A DNA stretch of 64,000 nt from Vibrio maritimus (GTDB lineage: Bacteria; Pseudomonadota; Gammaproteobacteria; Enterobacterales; Vibrionaceae), in NCBI GenBank assembly GCA_003263775.1, contig JYJJ01000019.1, forward strand, positions 62,001-126,000. Reading direction: 5' to 3'. A model generated the notes under the pieces. That model was not told the origin of the DNA. It made no database searches and saw only the letters and a program-made list of their open reading frames with translations. The translations under genes were made by a program, and so were the position numbers. Positions 57,224-64,000 of the stretch are shown piece by piece (the stretch's first letter is position 1; each line of letters starts with the position of its first letter).

Positions 57224-58897
57224 CTACACCAAGATATCTTCTTCTTTCAATTTAGGCGCGAAGGTAATGATTTGTTTGTTAAAGCTGAAAGTCGCGGGAC
57301 CGTGCGTGGAGCGAGTTGTCACCTTTTCATCATCAAATTGAACCGTAACGCGGGTATGAGTTTGTACCATTGACTCGACCGTATTGAGCTCTAATTTTGC
57401 GTACAGTTCGAGATCGATACGTTCTTTCTCTTCATTTAACGCATCTAATGCCTCTGTATCAGCACTATTAAGAGCACCTAGCTCTGCATTCTGCTCATCA
57501 CTACGGCTCGACTTAGGGATTTTCTTTAGTTCGATCTCACGTCTAATAGCAATCATTTTGCGCTCTTGTAGTTCCGTGTAACGATCTTGTAGTTGTTCAA
57601 GCTTCTTAGAATAACGCTCATAATTAGCAAACGCTTGAATGAAGGTAGCCGTATCACCTTCAACACCAAGGTGATGACATTGAACCTTGCCGCCAACTTT
57701 TGCTTCACCGCCACTCAATGTGCCCTGCTTCTTATTGCTGCTAATCACCAATAGATCACCAGAGCAACGTATATCATTATTAAGACTATGCACAGTGAAA
57801 TGAATATCGCCCTTGGCGCTGATATCTGCAAACTGAGCGTAGTTAGCAACGACATCCCCTCCAGACTCCAGTCGACAAGATTTCTGCTCACCATCATCGA
57901 CATTATGGCCAATAATGCCCTTCGCGACCGTAATATCGCCCTTCGCCTTCAGAAATGCCGACTCAACGAAACCACCAACGGTGATTGTGCCAGTTGCAGT
58001 CACTTCCATATTAGGCTCAACATTGCCAGAAATCACGACGCTGCCTTTAAACTTAATATGACCAGTTGAGATATCAACATTGCTTAGACAAAGCGCCTCA
58101 TCTATTTCAATACCAGACGCTTTGATGATTGGCATACCGGACATCGTTGACAATAGAGTGTTAGGGTTGTCTGGTGAAAAACGAGTGCCAGCGCCAGGTT
58201 TTAGAGGTAGGTCTTTGACCGGCCTTGGTGGGATAATGGCGCCAGTGACGGTATAGCCGTTTTCCCCAGGTATCGCCGGAATACGTCGCATCACTTGCTC
58301 ATTTTCGCCAACAGTGACAACAGCGCCCAAATCACGCATATCAACTTTGCCGTTGGGGCCAGCTTGTTGGGGTTTTAACACTCGCTGCTTGGGATCGGCA
58401 ACCAAAGGAATAAACTGGGCATCTTTGCCTTCTTTTGGCCGTTTACCTATCGCAACTGGCTGGGTGTAGGTTTCGCCTTTCTTCAACTGCTGACTGAGCA
58501 ATAGTACTTTTTTAAGCGCTTTCTTGTTGAGGCCTTTGGCTACTCGAGCGTTGGTCAACGCCGAGATAATATCATTCGGGGCGAGAGCTTCACCTGCGTA
58601 CGCTCCAGTGACTTTGATGCTCGCTAGCATATCTTGCTCTGTCAATACGACTTCAGCGGTGGCGTTGCGTATTTCAGCGAGCGTCAAACCCGAGAAGGCT
58701 TCTCCCTTTGCCGCTTGTGCCGATTTGATAAATTGGTTAACTGCAGTGTCATCAACCCAGTAATCCTGTGCGTTGATTTCTTGCAACGCATTGCCAAGCA
58801 AAGTGATTTCTAAAGCCAAACCTTTTTCATACTCTTTTGGCAATCGAGCGATGACTTGTTGCTTATCTGAAGAGAGAGATAGAACACTTTTCCACAT
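57224..58897 (-). CDS. FapA family (DUF342) protein
   Basis: A 557-aa protein of the polymer-forming DUF342/FapA family. The variable N-terminus is followed by a right-handed beta-helix with regular repeats (KFKGSVVISGNVEPNMEVTATGTITVGGFVESAFLKAKGDITVAKGIIG), then a coiled coil (YSKKLEQLQDRYTELQERKMIAIRREIELKK and ALDALNEEKERIDLELYAKLEL) and a C-terminal beta segment. Members are associated with cell-surface or polar scaffolding; no specific role can be assigned. It is a single gene. Confidence 0.85.
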   Translation of the reverse strand: MWKSVLSLSSDKQQVIARLPKEYEKGLALEITLLGNALQEINAQDYWVDDTAVNQFIKSAQAAKGEAFSGLTLAEIRNATAEVVLTEQDMLASIKVTGAYAGEALAPNDIISALTNARVAKGLNKKALKKVLLLSQQLKKGETYTQPVAIGKRPKEGKDAQFIPLVADPKQRVLKPQQAGPNGKVDMRDLGAVVTVGENEQVMRRIPAIPGENGYTVTGAIIPPRPVKDLPLKPGAGTRFSPDNPNTLLSTMSGMPIIKASGIEIDEALCLSNVDISTGHIKFKGSVVISGNVEPNMEVTATGTITVGGFVESAFLKAKGDITVAKGIIGHNVDDGEQKSCRLESGGDVVANYAQFADISAKGDIHFTVHSLNNDIRCSGDLLVISSNKKQGTLSGGEAKVGGKVQCHHLGVEGDTATFIQAFANYERYSKKLEQLQDRYTELQERKMIAIRREIELKKIPKSSRSDEQNAELGALNSADTEALDALNEEKERIDLELYAKLELNTVESMVQTHTRVTVQFDDEKVTTRSTHGPATFSFNKQIITFAPKLKEEDILV

Positions 58898-59117
58898 GAC
58901 TGACGACCACTTCCTTATGCGAACTCACACTCCTCGGAACTAGTTACGAGTGTGATCATGCTTCAATAACTCATACTATCTTAGTGAAGTCTCACTACTG
59001 AGACTACCGTTATCAGCTAAAACTACGGTGGCGCTCACGGTAAATTGTTCAATAGTTTGAACGGGATTCTAGAATAAGATGCGGTATCAAATTAAGATGC
59101 AGAAATGGCTTGATGCG
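58898..59117. other. Upstream region of the fapA-like gene
   Basis: This gap holds two small inverted repeats: TCACACTC/GAGTGTGA (58925-58955, 15-bp gap) and AGTCTCA/TGAGACT (58988-59005, 4-bp gap). Either could be an operator for the leftward fapA-like gene. The parS2 cluster begins immediately to the right. Confidence 0.45.
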
Positions 59118-59224
59118 ATTTACAGTGTAAAAATGAGCGGTGATGGATTTACACTGTAAACACTTGAGCCCTTTACAGTGTAAATCTGGAGTTCAAAAGA
59201 AGTGAGTCTATTTACACTGTAAAA
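59118..59224. other. Cluster of four parS2 centromere sites
   Basis: Four exact TTTACA-N-TGTAAA motifs lie at 59119-59131, 59148-59160, 59172-59184 and 59211-59223 (centre N = G, C, G, C). Centre-to-centre distances are 29, 24 and 39 bp. The last copy lies inside the tmcA coding end (codons VLQCK). This is the family of sites bound by vibrio chromosome 2 ParB and probably the main centromere of the replicon in this window. Confidence 0.93.
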
Positions 59225-61294
59225 CAGTCAATAATTGAGAGAGCTCTTCACGAAATGCTTGCTCGGCTTGTTTCTTTCCAGCATAACCAAAGTACTCCGC
59301 GACCTTTGTCCAGCTCCACTCTTGAGCAACGACAGCGACGATAAGCTGACTCACATGGCTAGTATTAATTGACAATGCCAATGCTATTAGCGGCGCCAAA
59401 AACGGCCGAACAGAATTAAAACTGTTCCCTCCTCTTACATAGTTTGATACCAAAGGGGAAACAGAGATAGACGACAAAGACTTAGACTCTGCGCAATCTA
59501 TCAAAGAAAGAGCAAGCGATGGTTCAACATCTTGAGCATGAGAGCGAAGAGCAAAATGTATGGAACTACCAAACTGATTACGAGCTTCGTGGACCCATTC
59601 AATGCTTTCTGTGGATAGAGGACGAATGAAAGTACTGCTGTAAGTGCCACTGGATTTATCTTTCGCACTACCAATACGAACAGGAACAAACTCATTTGTA
59701 TTCCAAAAACGAACAAGCTCAGTTGTCGCACCAAAATTTGTTGCTAGATAGTCAATGTCGCCTATTGCTACTTGAGACAGCGCCGTCAGCATTTCGCTTC
59801 CTAACCCTTTCCCTTGCAACAATGGGTGGACAGCAATACGCATAACGCGAAGGCAAGACTGCAACGCAGCAGATGATAGTCCGAGATGGTTCGATAACTC
59901 GATTGGTACCAGGTGGCCAGCGGGGCGAGCTCGACCTAACTGAACGCGTTCAATGAGATCGCGGTCTAGCTGCCCTTCCCTGTTCACTAAAATACTACCA
60001 ACAACGATGTCATCGTAACTCATGACATACAACTTCATGGTTTTACTGTTTAACAACCACATTAGATCATTAGGCGAAGTTTGATAATGGGCATTAACCA
60101 GCAAAGCGAAAGCCGCATCAAGACGCTCACGATTCGAAGAAGCGCTGGCTGCATCAAAACACTCCCACGTTAGTGCTTCGCGTCGGATCGGTTCTTTAGC
60201 CATAGGCTCTGGTAATGAGCTGAGTTCAGCATTCAGTAAAAACGTTGATGCGGCCCACTGCTCTAACAAATCATATTGGCTCCAGCGAATTGGAGTGTCG
60301 AGATGATAGCTCTTAGCGCCTTTTCGATATTCAGTTAACCACGGCAGAAACTTAACACTAAAACCACGGCCACATCCTTCATAACCATGTATGGTGGTAC
60401 TAATGACCATTCGGTGATAATGCTCCACCATCTGCTTTAACATCGGAATGGGTAGTGCCGCTGCTTCATCAACGAACAACAAATCACAGATTGGTTTAGT
60501 CTGTAGCAGTTCATCTGGCGCGATAAACTCGAGTGTTACGCTATCGGCAGGCAAACACTGTCCTGCAACTCGCTATTGAAGTGCGTTAGCGCCGATACCA
60601 CCGCTGACTTGCTTGGTGCGGTAATCAAAACACGAAGGGGCCGCTGGCCATTGAGTCTTGCAGCAGCTATACCCAGTGCACTGCTTTTCCCGCGACCACG
60701 ATCTGCCGTTAGAATTAGCGGGCGTTTGCGGTGTCCCGAGACAACATGATGAATCAGCCTAATAGCTTCCTCTTGCTGTTCAAATGGATTAATGGCGCTA
60801 TTCAATGTAAGCGATGCAAGACGCGTTTCATCGTCCAAACAAAAACAACTTGGCTGAACCACTTCTAAACTGCGCTCTTCTAGCACAGGCAGCGCCGATA
60901 TCGCTTCTACCAACCAAGGATGAAGTGACGACTGTTCTGCCTGCAGCAAAATAAGCAATCCGCCGCCAACCAACGTACCGAGCGCAGCATTAAAGCTATT
61001 GGCATCAAACTGGCTATCGATGGTAATCACCAACAGCTGAGTATCTTGTCCTAAAAGGCGTTTACCTTGATTAGGGGGAATATTAACAAGCCCGTCTATT
61101 TGTGCTGAACCGATATGGAATCGAGATTGCTTAGGGAAGTGGTCCAAAACGTGCGAAAGCAACGTTTGCTGCCATTGAGACTCACCATTTAATACCGTTA
61201 CGGCTCGAACAAATTGGGACTGAGCTAACTGCTGCAATTTGGTGATAGAACGTAACTGAGAGTCAATACGAAAGGATAGAGAGTGATTTGCCAT
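59208..61294 (-). CDS. tmcA: TmcA, tRNA(Met) cytidine acetyltransferase (frame broken once)
   Basis: Makes N4-acetylcytidine at the wobble base of elongator tRNA-Met. N-terminal DUF1726 region, RNA-helicase module with Walker A LTADRGRGKSSALGIAAARL and Walker B LLFVDEAAALP plus ISTTIHGYEGCGRGFSVKFL, then a GNAT acetyltransferase domain (LRVMRIAVHPLLQGKGLGSEML, YLATNFGATTELVRFW) and a tRNA-binding tail. One base is missing in the A/T run at 60553-60555. Repair gives 695 aa (E. coli 671). ATG 61294 is the best homologous start, with a weak RBS. The last codons carry a parS2 site. Confidence 0.92.
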
Positions 61295-61340
61295 GGTGAC
61301 GTCATTGTTAGAAACCTTGGCCAATCTTAGCACAAAAAAA

Positions 61341-61360
61341 TACCCCGCTCTTGCGGGGTA
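61341..61360 (-). terminator. Terminator of the parAB operon
   Basis: Stem TACCCCGC/GCGGGGTA with loop TCTT, followed on the minus strand by a run of seven T; 12 bp past the parB stop. Confidence 0.92.
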
Positions 61361-61372
61361 TTCGTGTGGAAC

Positions 61373-62344
61373 CTATTGCATCTTTTGTTTCAAAAACTCG
61401 AGGATTTGCTCCATGGTTTGATCATCGACTTTTTTGAGGTTTATCGCTAGATTTGGGCCCTTGCGCGTGTAGCTTGCACGGCCTTTCACTAAATCAATCT
61501 TAGTCACTTTCGCACGCTTTGGTGGCGACAGCTCATGGATCCAGTTTTCTAGTGTTTCAGACACATCTTTAGTAATGCGAGCAACGCCCTGGGCTTGACT
61601 AGTTTGCCAAACGTATCCTTCCGACTGTTGACAGCGATCAATCAGTTTTGTTTGGTTGTCTTTGTCGAGTTCGCTAAATTGCTTGTGCAGTCTAACAATC
61701 GTTGGACGGCCTAAATCACTGACATTTGGATACGCTTGAAGCAGCGCCAATGGTAAGTCTGCGGCTTTTAAAGCGCCACTGACTAGTGCCTCACTGCATT
61801 GAAACATTTTTGCTAGTGCTTTTTGGTCTTCTGCTTCACCACTTTCAAGTTTGGCAAGCATCTCTTTGCCTTTCTCATAAAGTGACAGCGGCTTGTGAGC
61901 ATTAGCAACATCAGAAAGAAACTTAGCGTGTTCAGAGTTAATGTTTTCAGCAACGTAAATTAGAAACTCTTTTTGCGCCAGAATACACGACATACGACGG
62001 CGACTACCGTCCAATACCTCGATGGTACCGTCAGCTTGACGGCGACCAACCGCTGGGTATTGCTGGCCCTTGTCACGCAATGTAGCCAACACATCCGACA
62101 GCGCATGCTCATTTAAAAAAGATTGCTCACGTGCGTTTTCTTGAAAAACAAACGTTTTAGCTTCGACTTCATCTGCTGGCACGCGGACCAATTCAAACGA
62201 CACAAGCTCTTCACCCGCTACAGACAGTTCAATCACCTGTGCCTGTTCTTTAGCGGCAGTTTGTGCCTCTTGCGGTGTCGTTGCACGGCGTTTGTTTGCT
62301 TTACCAAATAGCTTTGCGTTTAGATCTGAAGTTTTAATTGCCAT
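61373..62344 (-). CDS. parB: ParB, chromosome 2 partition protein
   Basis: Centromere-binding CTP-switch protein (323 aa) that loads at parS2 and drives chromosome 2 segregation with ParA. It has the ParB/Srx nucleotide domain (FVFQENAREQSFLNEHALSDVLATLRDKGQQYPAVGRRQADGTIEVLDGSRRRMSCILA, box GSRRR) and central helix-turn-helix (LSLYEKGKEMLAKLESGEAEDQKALAKMFQCSEALVSGALKAADLP). Length and sequence fit the plasmid-like ParB2 group of vibrios. It lies 8 bp downstream of parA, in one operon. Confidence 0.94.
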   Translation of the reverse strand: MAIKTSDLNAKLFGKANKRRATTPQEAQTAAKEQAQVIELSVAGEELVSFELVRVPADEVEAKTFVFQENAREQSFLNEHALSDVLATLRDKGQQYPAVGRRQADGTIEVLDGSRRRMSCILAQKEFLIYVAENINSEHAKFLSDVANAHKPLSLYEKGKEMLAKLESGEAEDQKALAKMFQCSEALVSGALKAADLPLALLQAYPNVSDLGRPTIVRLHKQFSELDKDNQTKLIDRCQQSEGYVWQTSQAQGVARITKDVSETLENWIHELSPPKRAKVTKIDLVKGRASYTRKGPNLAINLKKVDDQTMEQILEFLKQKMQ

Positions 62345-62352
62345 TTTTCAAA

Positions 62353-63569
62353 TTACCCTTGATTCAGTGAAGCCCAGTTGCTGTGCAATACTCTTTCTAA
62401 CTCTAGTGCACTTTTTTGAACAGCGTCTTGAGCGACCGCTAAAGTTTTCTTGCCGCCTTCAAAATCAGACGCCGTCAGATCAAAAACGGTACTGTAGGTG
62501 TCCGCACAAGTCTCGAATGCACGACTTCTTGGAATAGTAGCCATCATCACCTGGTCGCCAAGCAAGTAGTTCATTTCTGTGAGTACCGACACTTGCTTCT
62601 TGTTGTCATCTTCAAACATTGTTGGCATTAAGCGAACAAACTCTAGCCCTTTCCAGTCTTCTGGGAACATCTCATAGACGGTTGGCAAGTGCTGGAAGAA
62701 GTTCACTGTTGATGCCCAGTCAAGGCGCTTAGCGCACATGGAATAAGAAGAGCGTTAGATGCGTACATCGCGTTCCATACCAGTGGATCCACGTGAGGAC
62801 CCGTATCAATCATAATGACATCGAAATCTTCAGCAATCTTGTCTATCAGCTTCTCTTTTAGAAGTTTAACAATGTCGAGAGATTGGCTTTGTGAAAGCGT
62901 TTGCCAAGCTTCAGCATTAAACATGGCATCTTCTGGGAATGCCGATACCGTCTTAAGGTTTGGATATTGTGTAGGCAGCAGTACATTATGACGCAGGAAC
63001 TCCAAGTCAATCTCAGTGCCCTCAGGGACGTTTTCTAACATCACATCAACCGCTGAATAGATATTCTCATGATCAGCAACGCTGATTTGCGGGTTTAGGA
63101 ACAAACGAAGTGAACCTTGTGGATCCAAGTCAATCAGACAAATGCGGTAACGCTTATCAAGATTTAATGCTAAACAAGCCGCAAGGTGTACCGCACTCAT
63201 GGATTTACCCGTACCGCCTTTTTGGTTCTGCACGTTGATAATCCAAGGCTTGTTATTCGCGCTGTTCTTGCGCTCATGAAACTTAGGTACACCCGCTGCA
63301 TCCATTAACATATGCGCTTCTTGAAGCGAAATCGAGTAATGGTTAGCGTTGTTTTTCGTAAACTGGTGACCGCCCTGCTCTAATTTGTTGATGGCATCAT
63401 CCAGCTTTCTACGAGTTAGGCCAGAGCGCGTTTCCATCATCGCTTTTGACATCGCTGGGAAGTGGTCATCACTGCGCTCTTCCAAAACGATTTCAATACG
63501 ATCCGCTTGTACTTGCTGAGTTTGCTCTGCAAGTTGGTAGAGATTATCTATTGTTTGTTCTCTTTTCAT
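62353..63569 (-). CDS. parA: ParA, chromosome 2 partition ATPase (frame broken once)
   Basis: Deviant-Walker ATPase of the large (plasmid P1-like) ParA type: an N-terminal winged-helix region (SGLTRRKLDDAINKLEQGGHQF) that can autoregulate the operon, Walker A QNQKGGTGKSMSAVHLA, LIDLDPQGSLRLF and Walker B DVIMIDTGPHVD. One G is missing near 62733; the printed frame ends CALSALTGHQQ, whereas repair reads PCAAKRLDWASTVNFFQHLP and yields 405 aa, the length of V. cholerae ParA2. A functional replicon needs this gene, so the break is most likely an error. Confidence 0.93.
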
Positions 63570-63789
63570 ACCTAAGTTCCAACCAAGTAACCTAATTGTT
63601 TATGTACAGCAATATCGTACAATCTCAAGAAAAAGCTGTCCACACATCAACATAGATTATTTACATTAATTTGACTGGTATCTAGCTCTATGATGATTAA
63701 TTGCGCAAAGTATCACCAAATAGCGAGTAATTCTGTTAAGAAAAGTACCCTGAAAACTCAGAATTTTAAAAGTGTTACGGCGTCACCCA

Positions 63790-63802
63790 TTTACAATGTA
63801 AA
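63790..63802. other. parS2 site next to parA
   Basis: TTTACAATGTAAA is an exact parS2 consensus match with centre A, 221 bp upstream of the parA start, placed between the partition operon and the origin repeats. Confidence 0.88.
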
Positions 63803-63971
63803 GACAAATTCGCTCGGAACGATACAACTTAACTTATAAATTACGGAGGTTGCTCTTTTGAAGCTGTGTTGAGAGCGACGTCTTACATCTAAGCGTTAAT
63901 AAGGTTCAAATATTGACTGAGTTGATTAACCACGGACACATCTCAATCTCTAGATAAAATCATCAATGGAA

Positions 63972-64000
63972 CAATGATCAAGGGAATGCCCTGATCATTG
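63972..64000. repeat. Inverted pair of GATC-containing RctB-type iterons
   Basis: CAATGATCAAGGG and the opposing CCCTGATCATTG are inverted copies separated by 4 bp. Each contains TGATCA with a Dam site, as do the 12-mer RctB iterons of vibrio ori2. The window ends inside the element, so more repeats are expected to the right. Confidence 0.75.

Larger units (their letters stand above)
63570..64000. other. Origin-proximal, rctA-like region of chromosome 2
   Basis: 430 bp without a protein gene, AT-rich, upstream of parA. It holds the parA promoter, one parS2 site and, at the edge, an RctB-type repeat pair. In V. cholerae the same position (parA2, then rctA, ori2, rctB) holds the control region of the second origin. 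I cannot identify a 39-mer with confidence; rctB would lie beyond the right edge. Confidence 0.75.

Noticed and set aside
63636..63644. DnaA box CTGTCCACA
   Set aside because: Only 7 of 9 positions fit TTATNCACA, and single weak matches are expected by chance; a DnaA box may lie beyond the window edge.
63660..63672. Additional parS2 site (TTTACATTAATTT)
   Set aside because: Only the left half matches; the right half lacks TGTAAA.

Overview
The window is from a Vibrio (Vibrionaceae) secondary chromosome, next to its replication origin. The right end carries parB and parA of the chromosome 2 partition family. Six copies of the chromosome 2 centromere motif parS2 (TTTACA-N-TGTAAA) are present: one at 44.8 kb, four at 59.1-59.2 kb and one at 63.8 kb. 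The last bases hold paired GATC-containing repeats of the kind bound by the initiator RctB. Gene content (msrPQ, soxR, the DUF368 gene popT, TRAP uptake, many AraC/LysR/GntR regulators) also fits a vibrio. I could not fix the species.

Layout. 0-5.4 kb: the 5' end of ahpF and two near-identical ahpC copies, each with its own OxyR site and downstream hairpin, flanking a secreted family 8 polysaccharide lyase. 5.4-8.7 kb: a eukaryotic-type glutathione synthetase and a permease/small thioredoxin/SigZ-like operon. 8.8-11.5 kb: a DUF1330 protein, msrPQ and a small membrane protein. 11.5-19.8 kb: an L-galactonate catabolic region (lgoD, an LgoR-like regulator, TRAP transporter, uxaB, uxaA) predicted to run L-galactonate to tagaturonate, altronate and KDG. 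19.9-24.4 kb: an AraC regulator, a ureohydrolase with a sphingosine-phosphate-lyase-like decarboxylase, and a LysR regulator. 24.5-27.9 kb: a DUF1254/1214 protein, an outer-membrane protein and popT. 28-34.1 kb: two tandem copies of a [half-size phosphate-binding-like protein + porin] pair, divergent from a hybrid histidine kinase. 34.2-46 kb: a DUF445 protein, a zinc macrodomain hydrolase, a two-repeat SnoaL-like protein, two AraC regulators, a MATE pump, a LysR regulator, an alkylsulfatase, yegD and a thioesterase. 45.8-51.7 kb: a GntR-controlled alpha-glucoside operon (GH4, PTS EIICB, two oxidoreductases). 51.7-58.9 kb: a TetR/quinone-oxidoreductase pair with a large operator, a lone lpd, a lipoprotein, a SoxR-controlled MFS pump, soxR and a FapA-like protein. 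59-64 kb: parS2 cluster, tmcA, parB, parA and the origin-proximal region.

A strong technical signal runs through the window. Nineteen genes are broken, at 25 places, and every break is repaired by adding exactly one base; none needs a base removed. The casualties include parA and conserved housekeeping genes, and repaired lengths match family lengths where I know them (ParA 405 aa, YegD 450 aa). The economical reading is single-base deletion errors in the sequence, not pseudogenes. Interrupted genes are therefore annotated as one gene each, with the break position given. No rRNA, tRNA, CRISPR array, prophage or insertion sequence was seen.
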